Below, piece by piece: positions 20,586 to 32,300 of a DNA stretch of 64,000 nucleotides (the first letter of the stretch is position 1; each line of letters starts with the position of its first letter). The notes under the pieces are model-generated. The model ran no database searches. It saw nothing but the letters and a program-made list of their open reading frames with translations, and was not told the DNA's origin. This DNA is from Pachyseris speciosa. Taxonomy: Eukaryota; Cnidaria; Anthozoa; Scleractinia; Pachyseridae. The position numbers were made by a program, and so were the translations under genes. The DNA is taken from NCBI GenBank assembly GCA_016490735.1, contig JAEMWC010000563.1, positions 295,001 to 359,000 on the forward strand, read 5' to 3'.

Positions 20586-21743
20586 TCAGTTCTCCTTGTC
20601 ATCACCTGGGCTAATGTGCGAAGGAACCTTCCCTCTTGTCTTCTGCATGCTTTCTAACATATCTTTCATCTTCGAGTGCAGGGAATCATTCCAGTTTTCT
20701 AGCTCATCAAGGCAGGAATTCAGCTGATCCAATTCCTGATCTAGTGCCTCATACTCTGGAAGAGAAAGTAACAAAACAGGCCTGAATGAGTAAATATAGG
20801 GTTTGCAGATGGTATAAGTGACCAACGTTCCCACACCTACAGTATTTCTTCTTTTTATTATATACTACATATTTTTATAAATCCATTTTATCCTTTTTCA
20901 CATTTCGTTTCTAATATAAAATTTTATTTTATATTAGTTTTTATTATATGTATCTAGTAGAGTATATTTTAACTATTTAATAAAATCTTTATTTATATGT
21001 AGCTTTTAAATGAATAAATAAATAAATAATAAAGAAAAAAGAAAAAATGAATGAATGAGTGCGTGAATGAGTAAATGAACTTGCCCTTCAAGTTTGCTTT
21101 GCAATTTGCTTTGTTGTATCAAGAGTAGAAATGATACATAGTTTTCAGCAGGATACAAAGAGTATATGAAAAGAGGAATTGCAGAAAGATACCAGTCATT
21201 TACAAATAACCTTTGCCCAAAAGTGACTAAGATGGGGTCTATATTTGGCAACAGAATAGACCGTTTGCGAAACGACCAGTTACCGAATAGACTATAATGG
21301 GGTACGGGTTCTGAGAGGCCAGCGGCACATACCCAGCAAAAATTTAACCAAGTAGCCCCCCCCCCCGGAGTGCTTCGTGTGCTTAGCTTTCTAAGGGTCA
21401 CAGTGGTATTCTGCAGTCATTTTGGACACTACGTGTACATCCATATGCTAGGATTGTATGAAGACAGAAAAGAAGAATCCGGGTATGACATCATACACAA
21501 ACCGCAGCTTTTCCGGTCAAAAAGCCACTAGCGACAGCGCATCACCCAAGCCGAAGATGCTTAGGAATTGGTTAGGGTTAGGGTTAGGGTTAGGTCCGTC
21601 AACGATTACTGACAAAAAGATTCATTTAAAAATTAGCAGTCTTTAAATAAGGTACCTTTTTCGTCTTCGTCATTTTCTTCGTTTTCTAAAGCTAGTTCTT
21701 CTGTTTTCCCGTTTATGTCTTCAACGCCGTTCTCTTCCGCCAT
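20586..21743 (-). CDS. BBLN: Bublin coiled-coil protein (BBLN, UPF0184 family)
   Basis: Two exons on the minus strand: 21656-21743 (29 codons plus one base; donor G|GTACC) and 20586-20755 (acceptor TTCCAG). Joined length is 258 nt, 85 residues plus stop. The human protein has 83. The N-terminus is acidic ([12 protein letters not shown]). Residues about 34-70 form one short coiled coil containing the family signature [19 protein letters not shown]. Family knowledge: BBLN binds intermediate filaments and helps organise the epithelial cytoskeleton. The start is the first ATG, in an ATGGCGGAA context. It lies head to head with AHSA1. The intron holds a short TTAGGG array. Confidence 0.93.
20756..21655 (-). 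other. BBLN intron 1
   Basis: AT-rich intron of 900 bp. It includes an AAATAAAT-like run near 21010-21030, a C13 run near 21357, and four TTAGGG-type units at 21570-21594. No nested gene was seen. Confidence 0.8.
21570..21594 (+). repeat. Short interstitial TTAGGG-type array
   Basis: About four perfect GGTTAG/TTAGGG units in tandem, matching the metazoan telomere repeat. It is too short to show a telomere relic; chance or repair-based insertion are both possible. Confidence 0.7.
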
Positions 21744-21922
21744 ATTGAATTTGCTTGACCGAATGGATACTGGATTCTAGTGCCCAGTCTCTATAGAGTC
21801 ATTTCTGTCCCACGATGCAATTCGCACACTGCTGACACTTTTGTTATAAACTTGGGAAGAGTTCGTGTTTTTACTTTATCTACCGGTGTTTTCTAATTTA
21901 TCGAGTTGTTCCCTAGAAAGCG
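21744..21922. promoter_or_regulatory. Bidirectional promoter between BBLN and AHSA1
   Basis: Only 179 bp separate the two divergent start codons, so both 5' UTRs and core promoters share this stretch. No TATA box is obvious. The arrangement is typical of housekeeping gene pairs. It fits co-expression of a cytoskeletal factor and an Hsp90 cochaperone, but the sequence does not show that. Confidence 0.75.
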
Positions 21923-24900
21923 ATGGCTAAATGGGGTCAAGGAGATCCGAGATGGATCGTAGAAGAAAGAGCTGACGCTAAAAATGTAAATAATTGGCAC
22001 TGGTGAGTTAAAATACGTTGATATTTTGGAAATGTTCTGCACGTGGCTGGTATTAAAATCAGCTTGAGTTTACTTTAAACTAGCAACTTACGTCACGATA
22101 GAGTTCAACAGGCAGTCTGATCTACTGAAACAGTCGAATCTTTCTCAATCTTAGGACAGAGAAAAATGCAACACCTTGGTCTAAGGAAAGGTTAAAGTCG
22201 CTTTTGAATGGACTGGAAATGGAAACCGATAAAGGTAAGCGTATATTATTGTAAGCTTATCTTTAATTAAGATCAAATTATCAATTCGATTATGCTCGTC
22301 AAATACTGAGCACTTTATGTTTTCTAGCTTGATGTGACTCCTATGGATCGATCATGGAAGTTAGTATAGAATTAAGTGAACTGATTTAAGGCGTTGAGTT
22401 TCAGAGATCACTGGGTTACAAGCAGATAAACATACATGCAGTATATATAGATTACGGCATAGAAAGTGCGACGTACGGACTTTTATTCACGAGTTGCAAA
22501 ACTTGGGAAAACGAACGAGTGAGCGCAGCGAACGAGTGAGTTTTCCAAAGTTTTGCAACGAGTGAATAAAAATCCGTACAAAGCACTTTCTATGCTGTAA
22601 TTTGTTTAGTATATATATAACGAGAATTAACCTATACTTGAGCCGAAGCCATGTTTTTGAAACACAAACTTTGAGCGGGCACTGAGTTGAAGCCTGTGCT
22701 TCTTGGAAGCCATCTGAGTGCTTTGCTCTGATTGGCTAAACAATTCTACTCTGGACAGTGATTGGTTATATTTTCACATGTGAAGAATGCTGTATGCGAA
22801 GCTGATTGGACGTATCACTTTTTTCACATGTGAAAATATAGCACATATAGAATTCTATTTGCTAGTTTTATTGCCTAAAATTCTCACTAGATATATATAA
22901 TAAATAATTATTATCTGTGACTTACATTCTACATGGATCATGAAGAATGTTTTGATTTGTTTAAGGGCCAGCCATGGTCTCCCCCCATCATTGAATATGA
23001 CCATAATTGTTTCCAAACTGTAGCAGGAAAGAAAGCAATTTACATTTATCTTCCAGATTTTGTTTGTTTATCCTTTTGAGATGTTTGTTCAAAGTCATTT
23101 TCCATACATGAAGTTGAGTGTGAAATGCTGTATTTACTTGTACCAAGCCTATCTTGGAAAATGAAATTATTGTTGTGTTACAGACAAATTACTAGTAGAG
23201 TTTGGCACTGTATTATTATTATTATTATTATTATTTATTATTATTATTTATTATTATTTGATCATCATCATCATCATGATTATTGGTATTGTTGTTGTTA
23301 TTGGTGGTCATGGTGATGTTGTTTTTGTAGGTAATACTGCTGTCAAAATGCCAATAGTTGTGATTGAGAGAAGAAAACTCACTTCCATAACAAATTCAAT
23401 AACAAATCTATAACAAATCAATAACAAATCTATTGTAAATATAATGGCTTTTTTTTTTAAAGAAAAATGCATTAATTGTGTGTTTTCTAAATCATTGCTT
23501 GAAGGAAAAGTCAAAGTAACTGAAGTAACTAAAATTAATGGGGAAGCTTATGCCAAGTAAGTAACTACATTATGTAATATTGTAATTTATAGTTTTGTTT
23601 TATATATGAGAATGAATAATATGAAAATCATATATTTGAACTGCGGATTAATGATTAAATATGTGACTGATCATCACAGTTATGAACACTATTTAAGTAA
23701 TAGCTGAGTTAATCTTTTGTCTCACGATTGAGTCACAAAGATGTGAAAGCCTGAAAAAAATTCCCCGAAGGCTTGTACGGGATTTGAATCCACGACCTCT
23801 GCGATACCGGTGCAGTGCTCTACTGACTGAGCTAACAAGCCATCTGGGAGCTGGTTGTTTTGTTGGTTCGTAATATACCCGTGGGTGGTGAATATATGAG
23901 AATGAATAATTTTTATATGAAAATCATATATTTGAACTGCTGATTAATGATTAACTATGTGACTGATCATTGCAGTTATAAACACTACTTAAGCAGTAGT
24001 GAAAATAAAGCCTGAAAAAAATTCAGGTTTGTACGGGCAGGGCTTAAGACTAATGGTAGCCAACTAGCCACAGACTAGTAAAAATTTCATTTTGGCTAGT
24101 GGATTTTGCATTTCACTAGCCATTTTGGCTAGTGAAAAGTTAAAAGCACTGGATGACAAAAAGGAAACAAAATGAAAATTAATTTTAAATTTATCACAAA
24201 AGAAAATGGAGTCCCTCAAGTGAACAGACGATTGACTTGTTCTTACAACAAACGAACTACTTCCCCAACACTTATGTTTACTATAAAACTTTCAAATGTC
24301 AAACCTACTTATTTCTAAAAAGCTGATAAGTTGCACATAAGTGTTGTGGTTGGAAAAGAAAGTACCTAACTGAAAGTGCTTCACAGGATTAATGTCTGGC
24401 AAACAAGTCTGGCTAGTGAAAATTTTGTTTTGTCTAGTGAATCAAACCTCTCACTAGCCACTGGGCTAGTAAGCTGAAAAGTTAGTCTCGAGCCCTGATG
24501 GGATTCGAACCCACGACCTCTGCGATACCGGTGCAGCGCTCTACCGACTGAGCTAACAAGCCATCTGGGAGCTCCCAGATGGCTTGTTAGCTCAGTTGGT
24601 AGAGCGCTGCACCTGTATCGCAGAGGTCGTGGGTTCGAATCCGTACAAGCCTGAATTTTTTTCAGGCTTTATTTTCACTACTGCTTAAGTAGTGTTCATA
24701 ACTGCGATGATCAGTCACATAATTATAATATTTTAATCATTAATCCACAGTTCAAATATATGATTTTCATATATTCATTCTCATATATTCACCACCCACG
24801 GGTATATTACAAACCAACAAAATGACCAGCTCCCAGATGGCTTGTTAGCTCAGTTGGCAGAACACTGCACCTGTATCGCAGAAGTCGTATGTTCGAATCC

Positions 24901-26331
24901 CATACAAGCCTGAATTTTTTTCAGGCTTTATTTTCACTACTGCTTTAAAGTAGTGTTCATAACTGCGATGATCAGTCACATATTTAAAGTTTTGTTTTAG
25001 TTGTGCAGTTGCATGTATATAAGTACTATTTAATTAATAGTATTTTGTTACACTGCTATTATTGAAGGGCTGAAAGGGAAACTATCATATATGACTTTTT
25101 GCAATATAGGTGAACAGTCATGTTTATTGACCTGTGTTTTTTCAAAAGCTAAGTGCAAAACAGCAAAAAATTACAGGGCAGTGTTTTGTAACTAAAATGA
25201 TGTCCACATGCCAAAATTCAGCCAATTCTGAGCAATTTGAAATTTCAAGGTCAAATCATAACATATATGATAGTTTCATTTTCAAGTAATAAATTGAAAC
25301 TTGGATGTACACATATCAAAACTGTATTGTCCAGAACATGACCATTTGCTGTCATTTAATTGTGAGCCATGTAGTTTGTACGTAAGTTACGTGTTCAGGA
25401 AAAGTTTCTTGTTTTGTGCCACACACAATTAGAGATTGGAATAATCTACCACATAATGTTGTAGAAATTGTGGACGATGCTAAGTTCCACAAATTATTAA
25501 ATTTGTTATTTACATTTCTCTAGGAATCTGCTGACCTGAGATGTAAATAATATCACTCATTTAATGAACAAGGTTACACCAAATAAATAAATGAAGTGAA
25601 GTGAAGTGAGCTTAGCCCGTAAAACCCTTAAAATCGTGGACCTGTCAAGGTTTAATTGAGTCACAACAGGTGTCATGGTTTATGCCAGGCCCTTAATGGC
25701 AGCTCTGACATCATCATATTCTGTGTCTCCCTACTATCGGCAACCCTGGTAATATACCGTAAATTAAATGGATTGTGTACATGGCGTGTAGATATACATG
25801 TACATGCATGTAAATTAGTAATATTAATATCTTCTTGCATTCTTCTTTTTCAGTAATAGAAAAGCAAAGCTGATCTTTTTCTATGAGTGGGTTATTACTT
25901 TAGAATGGAAAGGTGAGATTTCTTATGTCTTTTGACACATTGTTTAAAGCACACCTAACATGTATTTCCAGTTTCCAGTTTTGGACATTTTTTGTGGGCT
26001 TCAAAACTTAATAAACAAAGCATCATTTGACACACAACCGAGTGAGAGGGGGCGTGGGGTATATTCCTGATTATAAGCCAAGACTCAAAAATCGAATACC
26101 GAAGTTCCATGGAGAAAAGAAATAACCCACATGAAATCCAGAAAACAGCACTTCTGGGAACAGCACACATTCTGAGAAAGGTCCTCTCAATCAAGTAAAT
26201 TGAACAAACACTCCTCTAGTGCCTTAGAACCATTGTTTGGTTCTGGCCCTAGAAGGTACACTGTAAATGTGGACAAGTAATTAAGTGAAGTAAAATATAA
26301 TAATAATAATAATAACAACAACAACAACAAC

Positions 26332-26382
<51 letters not shown>

Positions 26383-29300
26383 CACTTTATTTAAGTCTCA
26401 AATCTATTTAGCCAAGCACAGCTGCTCTACTAATTGGGGAGACTAAATCAAATCAACTCTAAATAAATCAAATCAAATGTTGGTTTTTTGGGGAGAGGGG
26501 AAAACCAGAATACCTGGAGAAAAACCTCTCAGAGCAGAGTAGAGAACCAACAAACTCAGCCGACTTAATATTGTTATCCACTTATATAGTTATCCAAGTT
26601 GGAAAAACTTGCTATTAATTTTACAGTGCACAATCTTCATTATTTTAATTTTCATATCAATAAATTGGAAAGGAGACAATGAAAACTTGACAAGGCTGAG
26701 AAATTTGGCTTATTTGCACAATGAACTGCTGTTAATCCATAAAAATAGATTTTTAAAACATGTATGTCATGATTGTTATTTCTGAAAAAAAAAAACTATT
26801 TTGAATCAAACAAAAAGGCAAAAATCCTTGCTTAAGTAATATTAGTAGTAATATAACCCACCGATTAAATTTTGAGCTATTTTGTTGACCATTTTGGAAA
26901 TTGAAGGATGGGTATCAGGCAATATTCACTGTCCACGTTGATATTTGTCTTCCGATTTTCCGGTCCTAAAAAAAGACAAAACAAAGCCAGTCTTTTTAAA
27001 GTATCTACAATTTCAAGTTATAGAAGAATCCTATCTCAGTTTAAATAATAAAAATAAACTCAACCAATCAATGCAGTTGTTTGCGTCATTTGCAATCGTC
27101 TTCAGATCACTTTTTTAAAAACATTTTCAACTTTCAACTGAGTATACGCGATGTGAACATTAATTAGAGGGTTACAATTTAATAAATAACTCCCTTTCTG
27201 GCTTGCTCGTTTATCAGAGGATAATGTCCTTGGCTGATAGATTGTCCTCAAAATTTCACAGTTGCCAAAACAAACTGTTCATTTTTCAACAATTTAGCAG
27301 CCACGGGTTGGCACCTCCAATACACAGTGCGCCAGTTGGCCGAAAGGGGTTTATGTATACTGAGTGTACTATTGCTGTGTCCACTCTCAGATGTACATGT
27401 ATGTGATCTTGGGTTTGGTAGCTGCCAAAGGCACCTCTCTGAAGCTTTTATCCAATCCCGCTCAGTCTCATATTAATAACTGTACACTGTATTCATTTTA
27501 CATCATAAGAAGTGTTTGCGTCGAGAAAGGTGCACTCACAGTCAAGTTATAGTACATCTTTTAATTAATAATTTTTGTATTTGATTAATAAGTAAATTAA
27601 TAATTATTAATTTTTCACATGAATCCTAGTGTCACATATATTTCAACATTGTCACCACCCATGCTCATCATTATAAGATCATCATCACAATCATCTTTGC
27701 TCATCATCAGCACCACCATCATTGTCATAATCATAACTACTGGCAGGCATCATTACCATCATCATTACCATCACCTTCACCATCATCTTTAACACCGTTG
27801 TTATGGTCATTGTTATCTAAAGGAACAGCATTTGTTTACTTGAATTGATCAGTACACTCGAACCTTGATTACCCAGACTTGCTGGGACTGGAGTAAAATA
27901 GTCCAGATAATCCAGAGTCCAGATAATGAAAATATGAAATAAATATTAATTAGAAAATAAATTAATTAAAAGTGAATCAATTAGAAAATCAGAAGCAAAG
28001 GCTTTATAATTGGTCTAAAACATTCAATCTCTAAAAGGATAAGAAACCTGTTGCAAATGCACTTTTCAATGACTAAATTAATTATGACTACTTCATCATG
28101 CCTTGTTAATGTTCATGACAAAATCTGGACCAGAGGAAATTGTCTGGACAATCGAGGTTCGATTATAAATGATGTTAATTTGTTTTATTGATCCATAAAC
28201 AGGTACGATAACAGACAGTGAAAAAGTGTGGAAAGGAAAGATTGAAATTCCCAACTTAAGTGAAGAACATGATGCAGATGAAGTTGATGTAAGTGTTGAC
28301 CACATGCAACCTTTATTACTGTACATTGTATTCAACATTGCTTTACACGTAAAATTCATTCCTTTCACTACAGGTGTACTTGTTGCTCGTGCTTCGTAGA
28401 GTGCCCGAGGTTAAAAATACCGTCCGTTCTTCTTTTTCGTCATTGAGTTTCATTCACAAAGCTCACTTCCGGCATTTCTGCGCAAGCGCTAAAAAAAAAC
28501 AGACACAGAGTCACGCAAGCATCACATCACACGTCAGTTGTTTTTGAAGTTATGTAAATTTTTCAAAACAACAAGAATACTGCCTGCTGGATTATTCGTT
28601 GATTCACCTTTTGTTTTTGAGGTCTGAACAACTAATAAGTTAAGAGAAGTGTCTATACGAATGTTTGCAAGTTCGAAGCCTCGAAGGATTAGGGAAGGTC
28701 AAGATGTTTGCCACATGAGCTAAATATTTTTGCGTGTCACCAAGTCGGCTCTAAATACCAGGAAAATGTAAACAGGAGAATTAGCGAATTTCCACGTTCG
28801 AAATTTATGCTTTGTTTATCGGATGGCCATGAAAGCACAATTATTTTTCCATAAAATGATGAGGAGAACCGAAAGTTGTTTCTAGCTTTAATATGACAAA
28901 GTTAACATTTTTAATTAGAGCATCAGTAAATTTTGCTGTCTCATAGCGCTCTTTTCATGGCTTGCTAAAAACTCATTCCAAAGTTTGCTAGTAAATATGG
29001 AAATTTGGCAGCATGTAGCACCGAAAATCATTTCGAATTTCTGTTTCAAAGGTGAGTTAAAAATTTTTGCGTGTCACCAAATCCAGCGTGTTGAAATTGG
29101 CATTAGTAAACAAGAGTAATTACGAATTGCCCCATTCAAAATTTTCGCTTGGTTTATCAAATAACTGAATCAACAATTATTTTCCGATAACATGGGCAAT
29201 TTCAGCTTTAAGGGGAAGCAAAAATTATGTTTCTAGCATTAATATAGATAAAGTTATGAAGCAACAATCATGTTCCACCAAGATCAGAGGAATCAACCTC

Positions 29301-32300
29301 CTGTGCGACCTTAAAGCTTAAAGCGTGTCCAAATTAGCATTTGTAAACAAGAGAATTAGCAAATTGCTGCATTCGAAATTTTTGCTTTGTTTGTCAGATG
29401 ACTGCAACAACAATTTTTTTCCACAAAGTGGACAAATTCAGCTTTAAAGAGAACCGAAAATTTTGTTTCTATAGTTAATATACACAAAATTATGGAATTT
29501 AGAGCAACATAATTTTGCGGTCTCAAACGGCTCTTTTTCTGTCGTTATGCCTAGTATAAACTTTATCATAATATTACAACTGTGTGGGTGAATGAATGCC
29601 TCTTAGAAGGCCGAGTGAAGGCCAAACCAGCCTCTTGTATTTATAATAATTACCCTTGAAACTTATATTGTTGCATTTATCTTAACAGGTCCTGGTGACA
29701 GCTGAAAAGAGTTCAGATGAAAGTCATACTTTAAAGGAAATGGTGAGATCTGTTGGCACGCCCTTGATCAGGGATAAGCTTGGGCAGTATATTAAACAAC
29801 TTAAGCAAGGTAAATGGCTTTCCTCACTACATGTACCTACACATAGATACACAATTCTTGGTTTTCCTGTGACATCATAAAAAAAATACTAAAATTCAAA
29901 AGTAAACAGACATTTGCATTTTTAGTGTCATCACACAAAAGACACTCAGTACATACATGTAGTTTGCTTTGTGTTGAAAATAGTCAGAGCAGTTTGAATT
30001 TTAGATAATTTTTTTCACAGTGCATGACATACAAATGTCTGCTCACTACTAATTAAAAGCATGCCATGTACATGAAAACAACAATTCACCATGTGTTTTT
30101 GAGGTTTGAAAACCCAACACGACAAGAGAAGCATCTATGAGGATGTTTGCAATCTCAAAAGAGAGAAAGAAGTATTAAAATTCTAGATGTTTCTCCTCCC
30201 AGTTTCTGGTCACCATACAGAGGAACACCAACATGGGGTGTGATCCATACAGTGATACATACATTTTGTCCAATAACTCGAGTATGGGATATCGCGCAGC
30301 CCTGAGACTTTGGCTTGTTGTTTATTTATTACTTTTTTACAACTCAATTTCTTGACTTCATCTAGTGAATGGTTGCAGATGATAATTTAATTTTAACTAG
30401 TTTTTTACTTATGCGTGACATGCACATGGCTGAAAACTAAGAATATTCATATATACCTGAAACAGCCCTTGGAGAAAGCAAAAATATTATTAATTTACTA
30501 ACATTCACAAAGTCTGGTTTCTATACAATCATCAAGTTTCAGTGCCATTAAAATGTATTTTCTTGGTTCTTGACTGTGGTCAATATTGACTTGATCCTCA
30601 GCAATCAATTCTTGATTTTCAGTACTAGATTCTCATGAGAATTCATCAATTAATAATAGTTATCAACAAAAAGACATAATTTAGTACATAATACAACTGA
30701 AATTTTAAATTGTCTACACTGAGGGTGTACATATGTACTTCCACGATTGAACTTGAGTCATACCAGTTTATATTCATATGTGTAGAAGCTATGATCCTGT
30801 TATAGCATGAGGTCATTCCCACTAAAACTTGTGACCCTGAACATACTAAAATTTAAAAGACCAATGAATGGATAATGTTAGTATCAATTGAATACAGGGC
30901 TGTGCTCTGGCAGTGCCCAGTGATTCCCGGCAAGTTACTTTTGCTTTTGGGCAACAAGGAAATCTTAGTTTTTGCATAAAATTACTATGCTGGGCACATT
31001 GAATTTTAAAGGTTCAGAGTTTTTGATCTCCCAGGAATTTTTCTTAGAGCACAGCCTTGAAATACAATGTAAACCAGCAAATTCCTTGACTTGTCGAATT
31101 TTGAGCTTGGCTCTTTGGGGGGTTTAGGGTTGTCTTTGACAGGTTTGACGATTTCTTACTTCTCAGGAACAATTTCATTGATTTTGATATTACTGTATAC
31201 TTTCACTTTTTTTAGAATTCATTCAAGGCATGATTCTCCCATCTAAAGAAAGCCCAAAACCTCAGAGAGCTGGCAGTGATCAGAATAATGAGGTCATCAA
31301 AGCTGCTGTAGATAATCCTGCTGCAACAGGAGATGAAAACAGTAAGTGGCAAATAATAAATGTAAAGATATACAATTATTAAGCCACTGGGGGTATTGTT
31401 TCTCTCTGTAGAGTCCCAAATAACTTTCAAAATTGGGGAATCAGAAGATTTTTGAGCTGAGGTTTTTTTTAAAGGCATGGCCAGGCTTTCCAAATCTTCT
31501 TAACCTTGTCACTCAGTTTGTTACAAAAAACAGAAAGCCAGTTCTGTTGGGTTTTTAACCTGTGACCTCTCTCTTATCTGGAACAGTGCATCTGAAATCC
31601 AAAAAAAAATCAATGAGCTACAGGTCCATTCAATGACTGTCACTCGCTTTTGGTCTTCTGAAAAGAAAAGAAAATAAGCACTTTAGTGGAAATAATGTGC
31701 ACTGATCAGAAGCGGTTTGTTTTTTGTCTCTTTTTATAACTGGCCAGATGATGTAAGTTGGTGCTTTAATAATAATTCAATGTATGCATTTTTATGTCAA
31801 AATGAAATTCAGGTCAATTTTAACTTGAGTGAAAATGAAATTCTTTTGTCTCCTAACCCTAATTATTCATGAATCATGAATGCTGAAGTTATTGTTAGAA
31901 GACAAAGGAATTTCATTTTGACCCAAGTTAAAATCGAGTTAAAATCATTTTGACCTGAATTTCATTTTGACCTACAACATATTCACACCAGACAAGCTAG
32001 GGTTCCTCTATTCGCTTTCAATTGTTTATTATTTTGTACCTGGAGCATTTCTGGCAAAAACTCTGATTTAGTTCATATTGAATTGTTGTTAACACTCTGA
32101 ATTTACTCAGCTGATACAAAAACTCAAGTGGGATGCCCCATCTCAACAAAAAAACTGACCATGAAAGAAGAGTTTTTGACCACGGCTGAAGAAGTGTATG
32201 CTGCATTAACAGAACAGCAGGTAATTCATTCATCCCTTGACTCTTGGCTTGATTCAGTCGAGCCAAACCGTGGAACAGTTCTCCAGGGACACAAGTAGGG

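Larger units (their letters stand above)
23590..25000 (-). repeat. Second family of tRNA-headed repeats, array in AHSA1 intron 3
   Basis: Four tRNA-like genes (23770-23841 minus, 24490-24562 minus, 24581-24651 plus, 24839-24910 plus) lie in shared flanks: GAGCTGG, ACCCGTGGGTGGTGAATATATGAGAATGAAT, AACTGCGATGATCAGTCACAT and CTGAATTTTTTTCAGGC. The first two point left and the last two right, forming a large inverted repeat centred at about 24572. A hAT-like element (24038-24497) split one unit. The layout is the same as in the first family (2362-3430, 43300-43725, 46482-46775), although the sequences differ. Confidence 0.8.

Noticed and set aside
21570..21594. Former telomere or chromosome-fusion point
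   Set aside because: Only about four TTAGGG-type units inside a conserved gene's intron, with no degenerate telomeric flank.
24490..24651. Functional tRNA-Thr gene pair
   Set aside because: C at position 33, an A-C mismatch in the anticodon stem, and location in multi-copy mobile repeats all argue against decoding tRNAs.
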